Virus record (IMG/VR): IMGVR_UViG_3300037587_000379
Span: 1-47,637 of that record
DNA: 47,637 nt
Strand: one strand, 5' to 3'
Source of the DNA: a virus
Position numbers and translations under genes: made by a program. Below the pieces are notes generated by a model. It saw only the letters and a program-made list of their open reading frames with translations. It made no database searches and was not told the origin of the DNA. Shown piece after piece: positions 21,265-31,257 of this stretch. How positions within the stretch are numbered: position 1 is the stretch's first letter; each line of letters starts with the position of its first letter.

Positions 21265-22805
21265 TTGCTCAGGCACCCTTAGAGAAGAACCTCTGGGAAT
21301 TTGCTAAGTTCATTAACCCGCATTACATGTATGGTGACATACACGAGAAGGTCTTCAGCTGGCTCTCAAAGAAGAAGTGTAGCGATCATCAGCTCCTTCT
21401 TATGCCCAGGGCTCACTTGAAATCTCACTGCATAGCGGTATGGTGTGTTTGGCAGATAACACGTGACCCTACCTCTACTATAGTATACCTATCCTCTGGA
21501 GAAGACTTGGCTAAGGCTCAAGTCCACGCTATCAAGATGATGATCACTTGCGATCAATACCGAAAGATGTGGCCTAAGATGGTGGGGCCAGATGAAGGTA
21601 AGAGAGAGAAGTGGTCAGCTTATGGTTTTAATGTAGATCACCCAAAGCGTAAAGAGATGGGTATCCGTGATATGACTATAACTGTGAAGACAGTTAAGTC
21701 TAATGCAGTTGGCCTCCATTGCTCGCACCTAGTTCTAGATGATGTGGTTGTGCCTAAGTTTGCACACACAGAGCTAGGTCGAAAAGACTTACAATCAGCA
21801 GTTGCCTACTACGCCTCTATTAAAAACCCAGGGGCATATACGAAAGCAGTAGGTACTATATATGATCCAAGTGATTTGTATAGTGACTTTATAGAAGCAC
21901 GCTCCTCTATATGGGATGAGGAAGAGAGATGCTTCACAGGGGATGAACCCCTCTGGGATGTAAAGACGTTCGTAGCTGAGGATAATGGGGATGGTACAGG
22001 TAATTTCCTGTGGCCCCGAGAAGTTAATCCAAAGGATGGTAAAGGCTATGGGTTTGATATACAGACTCTTGCTAAGATTAGAGATCAGTATTTCTCAACT
22101 GGACAGCATGCTGAGTACTTCTCACAGTACTACAACGAGCCAAATGACCCCTCCCTAAACAAGATTAACCGTGAAGACATTCAGTACTACGACCCAAAGT
22201 TTGTAGAGTTCGACAGCGGAGTCTGGACTTTCAATGGGGATAGGCTGAATATCTTTGCAGCTATGGATGTAGCCTGGACTACTAGTAAGAGTTCTGACTA
22301 CACAGCCATAGCAGTTGTAGGTATAGACTGCATAAACAATATCTACATATTAGATGTAGATAGATTCAAGACTGCTAGCTACACAGTTTACTACGACCAC
22401 ATTATAGGTATGCACCATAAGTGGGGCCTACGTAAGCTAAGGATAGAAACTAACTCTGGTGGCCAGCTGGTATCTAATGAGATCAAGCGGTTACTAAGAG
22501 AGAATGGGTCTAGTCTGAGTATAGATGCGAAGTATATCTCAGGCACAAGAGGTAAGAAGATAGATAGGATTGATCAGGTACTCATACCTAGAATCTCCAA
22601 TGGCTCTATCTGGTTCGCTAAAGGCGGACTAACTTCTATCCTACTTGAGGAGATTATCCTTGAACACCCTCCTCATGATGATTTAAAAGATGCTCTCTCT
22701 GAGGCCATAATCATCTCTCACCCACCTGGTAAGAGATCAGACAAGGTCACTAAGGCTAAGACAAAGGTAAGATACAATGGTAGATTTGGTGGACGTATAA
22801 GATGA
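21222..22805 (+). CDS. terL: Terminase large subunit
   Basis: DNA-packaging ATPase/nuclease of T7 gp19 type, 527 aa. ATPase: Walker A-like PRAHLKS (residues 62-68) and Walker B LVLDDVV (D173/D174). RNase H-like nuclease: FAAMDVAWTT (about 350), LRIETNSGG and the C-terminal DDLKDALSEA. The N-terminus overlaps the upstream membrane gene, and the stop overlaps the portal start (ATGA). No separate small terminase gene is recognisable. Confidence 0.95.
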   Translation: MGRKAGRPSEASRLVAQAPLEKNLWEFAKFINPHYMYGDIHEKVFSWLSKKKCSDHQLLLMPRAHLKSHCIAVWCVWQITRDPTSTIVYLSSGEDLAKAQVHAIKMMITCDQYRKMWPKMVGPDEGKREKWSAYGFNVDHPKRKEMGIRDMTITVKTVKSNAVGLHCSHLVLDDVVVPKFAHTELGRKDLQSAVAYYASIKNPGAYTKAVGTIYDPSDLYSDFIEARSSIWDEEERCFTGDEPLWDVKTFVAEDNGDGTGNFLWPREVNPKDGKGYGFDIQTLAKIRDQYFSTGQHAEYFSQYYNEPNDPSLNKINREDIQYYDPKFVEFDSGVWTFNGDRLNIFAAMDVAWTTSKSSDYTAIAVVGIDCINNIYILDVDRFKTASYTVYYDHIIGMHHKWGLRKLRIETNSGGQLVSNEIKRLLRENGSSLSIDAKYISGTRGKKIDRIDQVLIPRISNGSIWFAKGGLTSILLEEIILEHPPHDDLKDALSEAIIISHPPGKRSDKVTKAKTKVRYNGRFGGRIR

Positions 22806-24628
22806 GTGGAGCTGATAGTTTAGACCTAGACAACCTATTCCTAGACAAAGACAACATGGCTGATGAGATCACTAATAAGTGGCTCAGCTGGAATGGCGCT
22901 AGAGAGCCTGCTAAGCAGAGATGGCGTGAGAGCACCCAGTATGTCTTTGCAACGTCCACAAGAGAAACTGTCAATGCGAATGTAGGTGGATTCCTAGAGG
23001 ATTCAGATGGGTGGAACCATAGCTCCCATATACCCAAGCTTACACAGATAGCAGATAACCTTGCAGCTAACCTTATGGCAGCTACACATCCTCATGAAGA
23101 CTGGTTCAAGTTCATAGGTGAGGATCGCATGGGACAGACTAAAGAGAAGCGGAAGGTGGTAGAGAGTTACCTAAAGACCAAGCACCGCTTAAACAATTTT
23201 AGAAATACAGAACAGCAGTGGATAAACGACTGGGTCTTGTATGGTAACTGTTTCGGACGAGTAGATTTTGTAAACGAAACAGTGATTGATCCTAAGACTG
23301 GAGAGGTAACTACAGCATATGTAGGCCCCACCGTTGCTAGGATCTCTCCTTATGATATAGTCTTTAACCCTCTTGCTACAGACTTCGAACACTCTCCTAA
23401 GATTATAAGATCCTTAAAGACATTAGGTGAACTCTCTAGAGATGCAGAGGAAAGGCCCGAGCTAGGTTACTCGGCAGATGTCTTGGCAAGGGTACAGAAG
23501 CTTCGTGGTCAGCTACGACAGGCTAGTACTGAAGATATCGATAAGAGTGTACAGCTTTCTTTTGATGGCTTCTCTTCTCCATCACAGTATTTTAATTCAG
23601 GCTTTGTAGAAATCTTAGAGTTCTACGGGGATATGTATGATATCCAGAGCCAAAAATTTCTAAAGAACAGAGTCATAACAGTTGTAGACAAAACCTGGGT
23701 CATCAGGAATGAAGACCTAGATACATGGACAGGACGGCCCAATATCTTCCACTGTGGATGGAGGCTACGCCCAGATAACTTGTGGGCGATGGGGCCATTA
23801 GATAATCTAGTAGGTATGCAATACCTGATCAACCATCTCTCTAATGCTAGAGCAGATGCCTTTGATCAGCACTTAGCACCCACTAGGGTTGTCGTAGGTA
23901 ATGTAGAGAAAGAAGGTGTGGAAGTCGGAGTCCCGGGCGGAGAGTATGTGATACCCGACGGAGATGGCTCTGTAACTAATCTTGCACCGGACACTCTCTT
24001 CTTACAAGCGGACAACCAAGTCTCCAGCCTCTTCAATATTATGGAAGAGTTTGTTGGAGCCCCTCGCCAAAGCATGGGTATTCGTACCCCTGGTGAGAAG
24101 ACCTTAGGTGAGATCAATACCCTAGAGAGAAACTCAGGGCGTATCTTTCAGAACAAGGCTTCCTACTTTGAGGAGAACTTCTTAGAGAAGATCCTTAATG
24201 CAGAGTTGGAGGTAGCTAAGAGAAATCTGATAGCATCAGATACTATCAAGGTTATTGATGATGATACAGGCGTTCAAGAGTTCATGGATATTACCAAGCA
24301 GGATATAACTGCTAATGGTAAGCTGGTGCCTATGGGTGCTAGACATTTTGCTAGACAAGCAGCATTGGCTGCTAACCTGCAAGGAGTACAGTCCGCATTA
24401 ACAGCAGACCCCATGATGGCTGAGCATTTCCCTAGTGAGAGGCTAGCTAAGCTTTGGGTAGAGGTGTTAGAGCTGGATAAGCATGACTTACTCGTACCCT
24501 TTGGTAGGGTAGCTGAAAGGACTGAGCTACAGAGATTATCCCAAGCCGCCGAGCAGATCGTAGGTGAGGAAGACCTGGTAGCAGATGATGCCTTCCAAGA
24601 AGAACCAGATACCGAGCTGCTTCAGTAA
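22802..24628 (+). CDS. Portal (head-tail connector) protein
   Basis: T7 gp8-type portal, 608 aa (T7 has 536), the dodecameric ring through which DNA enters. Family features include the N-terminal WREST-like helix, DNLAANLMAATHPHEDWF, VLYGNCFGRVDF, the central PDNLWAMGPLDNLVGMQYL and the C-terminal helical crown region. It lies directly after terL and before scaffold and capsid, as expected. Confidence 0.92.
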   Translation: MSGADSLDLDNLFLDKDNMADEITNKWLSWNGAREPAKQRWRESTQYVFATSTRETVNANVGGFLEDSDGWNHSSHIPKLTQIADNLAANLMAATHPHEDWFKFIGEDRMGQTKEKRKVVESYLKTKHRLNNFRNTEQQWINDWVLYGNCFGRVDFVNETVIDPKTGEVTTAYVGPTVARISPYDIVFNPLATDFEHSPKIIRSLKTLGELSRDAEERPELGYSADVLARVQKLRGQLRQASTEDIDKSVQLSFDGFSSPSQYFNSGFVEILEFYGDMYDIQSQKFLKNRVITVVDKTWVIRNEDLDTWTGRPNIFHCGWRLRPDNLWAMGPLDNLVGMQYLINHLSNARADAFDQHLAPTRVVVGNVEKEGVEVGVPGGEYVIPDGDGSVTNLAPDTLFLQADNQVSSLFNIMEEFVGAPRQSMGIRTPGEKTLGEINTLERNSGRIFQNKASYFEENFLEKILNAELEVAKRNLIASDTIKVIDDDTGVQEFMDITKQDITANGKLVPMGARHFARQAALAANLQGVQSALTADPMMAEHFPSERLAKLWVEVLELDKHDLLVPFGRVAERTELQRLSQAAEQIVGEEDLVADDAFQEEPDTELLQ

Positions 24629-24857
24629 GCATGTACCTAAAGGTGATAGAGAAAATTACACCGAGTACTACCACTGTGAAGCAACTAGAGAAATTCGTAA
24701 ACTCCTTTGCAAGGTTGCAGAGGACAAAATAGAAACAGCAATCATCTCCTCAGAACGTAAGGGAAGATATGAACTCCCCTGCTGGGCAGAGTACCAGGCT
24801 GACGAAGTCGGGTACCGCAGAGCCTTGAGAGAAATGATAGCAATTTTAAATAGATAG
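24585..24857 (+). CDS. 90-aa hypothetical protein between portal and scaffold
   Basis: Unrecognised, basic, with four Cys (SCFSKH, YYHCEATREIRKLLC, PCWAEY). It overlaps the end of the portal gene by 44 nt in another frame; GAGGAAG lies upstream of a double ATG. Its conserved place between portal and scaffold suggests a morphogenesis helper, but no family is recognised. Confidence 0.6.
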   Translation: MMPSKKNQIPSCFSKHVPKGDRENYTEYYHCEATREIRKLLCKVAEDKIETAIISSERKGRYELPCWAEYQADEVGYRRALREMIAILNR

Positions 24858-24867
24858 GTTATGACCA

Positions 24868-25590
24868 ATGGCCAATAGTTTTAGTAGTACTGACCAAGGA
24901 ACTACAGTAGAAGGAACCGAAGACAGTCAAGTGAGTACCGAGCAGACAGCAGGTAATCAGTATTCCGTTGCGGGTAAGAGTTTCCAAGATTGGGACTCTG
25001 TGAAAAATAGTTATGAGCACCAAGAGAGTCATATTAAGACTCTTGAAACAGAACGTGATGCCGACCGGCAGCGCATTTCTGAGCTTGAATCTAAAGTCTC
25101 ACAGTCGTCTACAGTTGATGAACTTCTTGAAAGGATTCAAAGTGGTGTAGCAGCCCCTATTGATGGTGACATCGATATGGCGCAGATCACCCAACAAGTT
25201 GCCTCTCAGGTAGAGAGCGTACTCCAGGCAAAAGAGCAAAGTTCAATGGAGGAAGGTAACTGGAAGCAAGTATGCGACCAACTGACTACCTCTTTTGGAG
25301 AGAAAGTAAACGAGCAAGTGCAAGCTATTGCTACCAAGTACAACATGTCTTGGGATGAAGCAATACATATGGCACGTGTAAAGCCCGCCATCTTTCTAAG
25401 CCTCTTTAGTACTGGTGCACAAAGCCCCTCTGCCCCAACGATAGGTAGCATCAACACTTCTGCTTTGCAGGATGTTGAAAGGGAAACCCCCAAGGTATCG
25501 GTAATGTCTTTACGTACTGATGCTGAGCGTGTTGCTAATTATAACGACAGATTAGATGCGTTATATGCGCAGCAAGGAATTAAAATTTAA
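24868..25590 (+). CDS. Capsid scaffolding protein
   Basis: T7 gp9-type scaffold, 240 aa: acidic, Gln/Ser-rich N-terminus, long coiled coil (ESHIKTLETERDADRQRISE), another helical segment, and a small C-terminal hook (ANYNDRLDALYAQQGIKI) that would contact the capsid. Directly upstream of the major capsid gene. Assigned by position and character rather than by a strict motif. Confidence 0.8.
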   Translation: MANSFSSTDQGTTVEGTEDSQVSTEQTAGNQYSVAGKSFQDWDSVKNSYEHQESHIKTLETERDADRQRISELESKVSQSSTVDELLERIQSGVAAPIDGDIDMAQITQQVASQVESVLQAKEQSSMEEGNWKQVCDQLTTSFGEKVNEQVQAIATKYNMSWDEAIHMARVKPAIFLSLFSTGAQSPSAPTIGSINTSALQDVERETPKVSVMSLRTDAERVANYNDRLDALYAQQGIKI

Positions 25591-25605
25591 CAATAAGGAC
25601 TTACT

Positions 25606-26595
25606 ATGTCTGGTAATACACGACTAAATACGGATCCGGCGATTCGCGCATTGGTCCATTCCCAGCTTATGCTGGAAACACTGCAGGATGACTTCCTGCC
25701 AGAAGGTCTTTTCCGTAACGTTGCTGACTTCGGCGATGGCACACAGATTCAAATCCCAACAATTGGTGAGATGACTCTGTTTGACCTGGACGAAGGGCAA
25801 CCTACTCCTGTATCTGCAATTGATACCGGAAAGATCTTCTTGACTATCACTGAGCACGTTGGTGTAGCAGGATATGTCACAGATGAACTGAAAGAAGATG
25901 GATACAAAGCTGCTGCTGTTGAAGCTGCAATGGTTCCTCAATCTCTCCGTGCTGTAAAAGAGCGCTTTGAGACTGACCTTCTTAGTCAGATCAATAACAC
26001 TACTGGCGGACTGTTCACACTGTCTGATCCTAATACCATCAATAGCTTTGACCATCGATGGGTTGCAGGAGCTACAGGTAGTAACCTAATCAGCCTTGAA
26101 GACTTCTTGTACGCTAAGCTGTCTATGGATAAAGCGAATGTACCTGAAGAAGGTCGCCTCTTTATCTGCGATCCTATCGTTGAAGCAACGCTGAACAACC
26201 TGACTAACCTGGTTAACGTTAGTAATAACCCACAATTCGAAGGTATGGTTACCACTGGCTTTGCCAAGAACCGTAGATTCGTACGGAACATCTTTGGTTT
26301 CGACATCTGGGTATCTAACCGTTTGCCACATGTAGTTAGTGAAGTTATCACTGGTGGACCACAAGCAGCAGCAACTACCTCAGCGGCAGATGCAGTTGTT
26401 AACATCTTCATGAGTGTAGCTGGTGACGAGAATACCCCATTCATGGGTGCTATGCGTCGTCCACCTCGTGTTGAAGGTATGCGCAATGTCTCTGAGCGGC
26501 GTGACGAGTTCCATGTCACTTCTCGTTGGGGTTTTGCACCACAGCGTGCTGAGACTGCAATTGGTATCATCACTGATGCCACTAGCTTCAAATAA
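25606..26595 (+). CDS. Major capsid protein
   Basis: HK97-fold major capsid protein of the T7-like type, 329 aa. Typical start (NTDPAIRALVHSQLMLETL), P-domain and E-loop features (VGVAGYVTDELKEDGY), and the C-terminal MGAMRRPPRVEGMRNVSERR. Codons shift sharply to CTG, CGT, GGT and AAC compared with flanking genes, which is the signature of very high expression. Confidence 0.88.
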   Translation: MSGNTRLNTDPAIRALVHSQLMLETLQDDFLPEGLFRNVADFGDGTQIQIPTIGEMTLFDLDEGQPTPVSAIDTGKIFLTITEHVGVAGYVTDELKEDGYKAAAVEAAMVPQSLRAVKERFETDLLSQINNTTGGLFTLSDPNTINSFDHRWVAGATGSNLISLEDFLYAKLSMDKANVPEEGRLFICDPIVEATLNNLTNLVNVSNNPQFEGMVTTGFAKNRRFVRNIFGFDIWVSNRLPHVVSEVITGGPQAAATTSAADAVVNIFMSVAGDENTPFMGAMRRPPRVEGMRNVSERRDEFHVTSRWGFAPQRAETAIGIITDATSFK

Positions 26596-26608
26596 GGAGA
26601 GCTGAGAT

Positions 26609-27130
26609 ATGGCTAGTACTACAAAGGAACTGTCCTCTCTAGGAACAGTTCAGCATTACGGTCCTCGTCAAGTGAACGACGGACTTCCCGCAGGTGTATC
26701 CACCTACGGTGTTAAGAAGCAGATTCAAATGCCTTTCAGCTTTGATCAGCTTAACCTAGGTGAGTTTACCGGCGCACAAGATAGCGCCAACCTCCCTATC
26801 CCTGCTAACTCTGTCATCGTTGATGCCTGGTTACATGTAGGTACCGCTTTCGCAGGCGGAACTGACATTACTATCGGTCTGGATGACAATGCAGCATCTG
26901 CAATTGATGCAGATGGTATCTTCACAGCTACAGCTGGTGCTGTTGCTAAGTTGACTGCTAATGCATGGATTCGTGGTGATGGTACTCTATCAGTAGCCGG
27001 CTCTGCTGGTGATGATGTAGCAATCGGTACTGCCGATGGCTATTTAACTATCGATGCAAATGGTACCTTTACTGCTGGTACTGGGCATTTGATTGTTGAA
27101 TACATTCAGCCTACACTAGCAAATAACTAA
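26609..27130 (+). CDS. Capsid decoration-type protein, 173 aa
   Basis: Beta-sandwich-like protein (QIQMPFSFDQLNLGEF ... VIVDAWLHVGTAFAGGTDIT...) with the same high-expression codon use as the capsid gene and only 13 bp after it, behind a good SD (AAGGAGAGCTGAG). The position and composition fit a cement or head decoration protein. Confidence 0.65.
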   Translation: MASTTKELSSLGTVQHYGPRQVNDGLPAGVSTYGVKKQIQMPFSFDQLNLGEFTGAQDSANLPIPANSVIVDAWLHVGTAFAGGTDITIGLDDNAASAIDADGIFTATAGAVAKLTANAWIRGDGTLSVAGSAGDDVAIGTADGYLTIDANGTFTAGTGHLIVEYIQPTLANN

Positions 27131-27202
27131 AGTATAAGTCCTGCGGGGGTTTGGGAGCTAGTCTCCTCCCTCGTGGGCACCTTTATAAGAGGATAGAAGA
27201 AG
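27131..27202 (+). terminator. Weak hairpin between capsid block and head-fibre genes
   Basis: GGAG/CTCC within GGGGGTTTGGGAG...CTCCTCCC could form a modest stem with no clear U-run; perhaps a partial terminator or processing site that lowers downstream expression. Confidence 0.3.
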
Positions 27203-27517
27203 ATGGCAAACCCAACTTCAAATAAAAATACAGACTCCATGGACTTTGGGGATCAAGAGCTTAGGTGTGGACAGATTTCTGTATCAGGAAACGTTGTAAC
27301 TGCTGCACAGCAGTCAACAATCGCTGACGCTGCTGCACCAACAGCATATTCTGCGCATTCATCTGGTGGTACAGCTGTAACATCAACTGCTGCTACAGAT
27401 CTTGATACAACAGCGGCTGCCCTGGCCACTCTGGTTACAGAGATGACCACACTAACCACTAAGGTTAACTCTATTTTGACTGCACTTGAAACTGCTGGCA
27501 TTGTAGCTGACGCATAA
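27203..27517 (+). CDS. 104-aa head-associated coiled-coil protein
   Basis: Ala/Thr-rich N-terminus and C-terminal trimer-like coil (TDLDTTAAALATLVTEMTTL then TKVNSILTALETAGIVADA), as in small phage head fibres or decoration trimers. It precedes a jelly-roll-like partner. Role by analogy only. Confidence 0.55.
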   Translation: MANPTSNKNTDSMDFGDQELRCGQISVSGNVVTAAQQSTIADAAAPTAYSAHSSGGTAVTSTAATDLDTTAAALATLVTEMTTLTTKVNSILTALETAGIVADA

Positions 27518-27543
27518 AAGAAATAGGAGAGAGAGTACTCGAT

Positions 27544-28113
27544 ATGCCAGAGCATAATACAATTACAGATCCCGATCTGCATGAACCTAAAGATGTTGCT
27601 GCCGCCGGGTCCGGAGAGGTATACGTCGCCGACGGCATTGGCTCAGGCGATTGGCGGGCTCTCTCTGAATTCTCAGGGGCGATGGTAGTAACTAATAACT
27701 CCACACCACTTGCCCTCACAGCTGCTACAGACAGTACCTTAGCAACCTTCTCAGACTATATACAGATAACAGGTTTTGTAGCAGGTGCATTAGACAAGAT
27801 AACCTTTGCATCCAACCAGCTGACAGTACCAACCGGTGGTGCTGGGTTATACCTAGTAGATGCTTACATGAATATAGCATCAGATACCATAAACACAGCA
27901 GTTGCTATCAAGTTTGCAATAGATGGTGTGTCAGGAGTAGCTCGTAGACCGAGACATTTCCTAGCTACAACAGGTGCATTTTACAACCTATCAGCCTCAG
28001 GACTAGTAGTCCTAGCTGACGGAGAAAAAGTTGACCTCTATGTAGCAGCAGATAAGACTATCAACCTTACGGTACAAGATTCTTCTTTCCTCTTGCACAG
28101 AGTAGGTGCATAG
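27544..28113 (+). CDS. 189-aa protein with TNF/C1q-like C-terminal domain
   Basis: A short N-terminal adapter (HEPKDVAAAGSGEVYVADGI) is followed by a beta jelly-roll pattern (FATFSDYIQITGF-like strands, GGAGLYLVDAYMNIA, LVVLADGEKVDLYVAADKTI, ending FLLHRVGA), as in trimeric head fibres. Probably an external head fibre that works with the 104-aa coil. Confidence 0.55.
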   Translation: MPEHNTITDPDLHEPKDVAAAGSGEVYVADGIGSGDWRALSEFSGAMVVTNNSTPLALTAATDSTLATFSDYIQITGFVAGALDKITFASNQLTVPTGGAGLYLVDAYMNIASDTINTAVAIKFAIDGVSGVARRPRHFLATTGAFYNLSASGLVVLADGEKVDLYVAADKTINLTVQDSSFLLHRVGA

Positions 28114-28866
28114 ATGGCTAAGCTGACATTGCTACAGATTACAAACTCAATACTCTCCTCTATGGATAGTGATGAGATCAATAGTATCAATGACACAGAG
28201 GAATCTCTACAAGTTGCTAGAGTCGTTGAGGAAGTCTATCTGGAGATAATGTCTCAGAAGGACTGGCCACATCTCAAGGTGATCAGAGAATTAGATGGCT
28301 TATCTGATTCGACTAAGCCTAACTTTATGCAGATACCCTCAGGTCTATCTGAGATAAAGTGTGTCAAGTATGACACATCTGAGTCCGGTGCAACAAGTGT
28401 CACTATCTCTGATATCAGATACATGGAGCCAGAAGATTTTATAAACCTGGTGCATCAACGTAGATCTGATGGCAGTGATGTACAGACTGTCACTACAGCA
28501 GAGGGAGTACCTCTGTTTATTATAAACAATAAATCTCCACAGCGGTGGACATCTTTTGATGAAGACTTGATTGTCTTTGACGCCTTTGACAGTGCTGTGG
28601 ACACAACATTGCAAGGTAGCAAGAGTATAATCTTCGCTGTGAGGATACCTACATTTTCCCAGACAGACACACATATACCAGACTTACCGGAAAGCATGTT
28701 CCCCCTGCTATTAGCAGAGGCTAAGCGTAGCTGCCACATCTACTTCAAGCAGCAAGACTCTCCCATGGATGCTAAGAGAAGCTTACGTGGATTTAATAGA
28801 ATGAGATCAGAGAGTTGGAGAGCACATGACCAAAGGAAAGTTACAAACTTCGGAAGAGCTAGATGA
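28114..28866 (+). CDS. Tail tubular protein A (head-tail adaptor)
   Basis: T7 gp11-type gatekeeper that docks under the portal. Typical N-terminus (TLLQITNSILSSMDSDEINSIN), EVYLEIMSQKDWPHLK helices, and the C-terminal PMDAKRSLRGFNRMRSES. 250 aa against 196 in T7. It is followed after one small gene by tail tubular B. Confidence 0.82.
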   Translation: MAKLTLLQITNSILSSMDSDEINSINDTEESLQVARVVEEVYLEIMSQKDWPHLKVIRELDGLSDSTKPNFMQIPSGLSEIKCVKYDTSESGATSVTISDIRYMEPEDFINLVHQRRSDGSDVQTVTTAEGVPLFIINNKSPQRWTSFDEDLIVFDAFDSAVDTTLQGSKSIIFAVRIPTFSQTDTHIPDLPESMFPLLLAEAKRSCHIYFKQQDSPMDAKRSLRGFNRMRSESWRAHDQRKVTNFGRAR

Positions 28867-29047
28867 CCGAGTCCTTCTAAATCTTCAGAACGGTCGTAAG
28901 AAGCTGAAGGTTGTAGGAGAGATGGGATACTATAGAGCTAAGTGGTCTAATGGTGGAAGGCTGCCGAAAGAGATACTCGGTAAGTTCACATCTAGACACG
29001 CAGCAGAAGAAGCCATCAAGGTATGGCTCGTTAGGAGAGAGGCGTAA
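28826..29047 (+). CDS. 73-aa basic protein overlapping tail tubular A
   Basis: Unrecognised (MTKGKLQTSEELDDRVLLNL ... HAAEEAIKVWLVRREA) with a compact alpha/beta pattern. Its first 41 nt overlap the adaptor gene and its stop overlaps the tail tubular B start (TAATG), so translation is coupled. Confidence 0.6.
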   Translation: MTKGKLQTSEELDDRVLLNLQNGRKKLKVVGEMGYYRAKWSNGGRLPKEILGKFTSRHAAEEAIKVWLVRREA

Positions 29048-30951
29048 TGCCAAGAGTAGCAGGTAGCAAGAACTTCTTTAACTTTGTAGGCGGGATGAAC
29101 ACTGATTCAAATCCCTTAGCCTCACCAGAAGGTACTGCTAGACTCCTTAAGAATGTAGACTTAGAAGTCACCGGAGAAATTCAGCGCCGCCTCGGCCTGG
29201 ACTTTGAAAGTGGCTTTGTTTTTTCTACAGATACATTTACCGAAGTAGATACACAGAATAAGTACATCTCGATGGATGAGTGGACCTCTGCTAATGATGA
29301 TTTGACAGAGAATTTCTACGTAGTACGGGTAGGGCTGAAGCTCTACTTCTTTGACATGGTATCCTCTAACCCATCTGCAACTCTTCGTGGAACTATTACC
29401 CTTACAGGTAATACAGACACTACTATCATTCTCCAGAAAGAAGATATCCAGTTTACTGCTGGCAAGGGGGTACTCTTTGCAACAGGTAGAACATTGAAGC
29501 CCTCCTATATAACCTTTGATGGTGCAAGCACCTTCACACAAGTCATTATTGATATGGAGATACGTGACTTTGAGGGTGTAGATGATGGGCTTGTGCTAGA
29601 GGATAGACCAACCACCCTATCTGTTCTTCACCAGTACAACTTGAAGAACCAAGGGTGGATAGCAACTAATTATGACCTAGTCAAGACAGGGCTAGGTGTC
29701 TTCCCGAGTAATTCAGACATACAAGTACTCGGGAAAGATAGCTCAGATGTCTTCACAGCTGCCCTACTAGATAAACAGTTCTTCGGAAACTCCCAAGCTC
29801 CACGTGGACATTTTATTATAGATGCCTTTGATAATGATAGAGCGGCTGTATCAGGTATAGCTCTAGGCACAGATGCTACAACTATAAAGAGACCACTAGC
29901 CTCAACATTCTTCTCTAGTAGGATATGGTATGCAGGTCCTAATGGTAGAGTTCTCTTCTCCCCTATACTGGAGACACTTAGCAAGGCTGGTAAATGCTTT
30001 CAAGAACAAGACCCCACAGCTGAAGAGTTCAATGAACTGCTTGCAACTGATGGTGGTGTGATCAGTATCCCAGAGATGGGGGATGCTCTCCAAATAGAAT
30101 CAGTAGCTAACGGTGTGTTAGTCTTCTCACCCTCTGGTGTATGGCACATAAGTGGGGGAGTAGAGAACTTCTCAGCTATAAACTTTCAAGTACAGCAGAT
30201 AACAAATGTGGGTCTTTCGGGATCACGCTCTGTAGTACGTGCAGAGGACAGACTCTACTACTGGGCGGATGGTGGTATATATCTTATCTCTGTTGAAGAG
30301 ATCTCTGGTGCTTTCCAAGCAGTCAATATCTCTGAAGGTGTTATACGCAGAGACTTCTCACATATAGCCCAAGCTGCTAAGATCCTTGCCATAGGTACAT
30401 ACGACAGAGAGAGCAAGTTGATCTACTGGGCCTACAACAGAGACCAGTCCATTGGTACTACTGTCAATGAGTCTGACTTTGATACCATGCTCATATACAA
30501 CATCTCCCTAAATGCTTTCTATACTTATAGCATCTCTAATATAACAGATGGTGGTATAACCTCTTTCATTGGTGGCTTACGTAAGAGTACAGCTAGGGCC
30601 CTAGGGTCAGGTTCGTCTAATGTTACAGTTGGCGGAGCCATCGTGACAGTTAGTGCAGTAAATGTCATAGTCACAGAGAATTTCCAGGATGCCTCAGTCT
30701 TAGGGTTGAAGGTCTTGATGTTCTCCCCACAGAGTGGTGTCTTTAAGTTTACACTAGGCGACTTCTCCTCACGATCTTTCTTTGACTGGGAGACCCAAGA
30801 CTCTACAGGTGTAGACTATAGCAGTGTTATAGAGACGGGGTATGGAACACTTGGTGATGCTATGAGAGATAAGCAGGCAACTCACCTCTTTACATTCCTA
30901 AGCAGGGGCCGCTCTGCAATTGATACAGATAACATCTTTACAGGTACGTAG
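29047..30951 (+). CDS. Tail tubular protein B (nozzle)
   Basis: T7 gp12-type nozzle, 634 aa (T7 794). Characteristic N-terminus NFFNFVGGMNTDSNPLASPE with QRRLGLDFE, a beta-propeller-like middle (VLVFSPSGVWHISGGVENFS; RLYYWADGGIYLIS) and a C-terminal beta region. It forms the distal tail tube to which the fibres attach. Confidence 0.85.
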   Translation: MPRVAGSKNFFNFVGGMNTDSNPLASPEGTARLLKNVDLEVTGEIQRRLGLDFESGFVFSTDTFTEVDTQNKYISMDEWTSANDDLTENFYVVRVGLKLYFFDMVSSNPSATLRGTITLTGNTDTTIILQKEDIQFTAGKGVLFATGRTLKPSYITFDGASTFTQVIIDMEIRDFEGVDDGLVLEDRPTTLSVLHQYNLKNQGWIATNYDLVKTGLGVFPSNSDIQVLGKDSSDVFTAALLDKQFFGNSQAPRGHFIIDAFDNDRAAVSGIALGTDATTIKRPLASTFFSSRIWYAGPNGRVLFSPILETLSKAGKCFQEQDPTAEEFNELLATDGGVISIPEMGDALQIESVANGVLVFSPSGVWHISGGVENFSAINFQVQQITNVGLSGSRSVVRAEDRLYYWADGGIYLISVEEISGAFQAVNISEGVIRRDFSHIAQAAKILAIGTYDRESKLIYWAYNRDQSIGTTVNESDFDTMLIYNISLNAFYTYSISNITDGGITSFIGGLRKSTARALGSGSSNVTVGGAIVTVSAVNVIVTENFQDASVLGLKVLMFSPQSGVFKFTLGDFSSRSFFDWETQDSTGVDYSSVIETGYGTLGDAMRDKQATHLFTFLSRGRSAIDTDNIFTGT

Positions 30952-31257
30952 ATGACACATACAGTAGCTACAGATAAGACAACAGATCATAGCTGCCTAG
31001 TAACCGCTAGGTGGGAGTGGTCAGATGACGTAAAGTCAGGACGCTTCTCAGAGCAGCAGCAAGCATACAAGAGACAAAGGGTGTACATCCCAGAGGATGC
31101 AGCAGACCCCTTTGACGATGGCTTCCCAGTAGTAATGACAAAGCTTAAGCTACGAGGAAAGGGTAAGGCCCTTCAGCTGAAGTTTGAGTCAGAGAGTGGT
31201 AAGGATTTCGTACTCTATGGATGGGCAATTCCGTTTACAGGTACAGGTGTAGCATGA
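30952..31257 (+). CDS. 101-aa tail-associated protein
   Basis: Unrecognised. Beta-rich; it contains SCLVTARWEWSDDVKSGRFS and ends LQLKFESESGKDFVLYGW..., like the small nozzle-tip or collar domains next to gp12 homologues. Possibly the split-off C-terminus of tail tubular B. Its stop overlaps the GNAT start. Confidence 0.55.
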   Translation: MTHTVATDKTTDHSCLVTARWEWSDDVKSGRFSEQQQAYKRQRVYIPEDAADPFDDGFPVVMTKLKLRGKGKALQLKFESESGKDFVLYGWAIPFTGTGVA

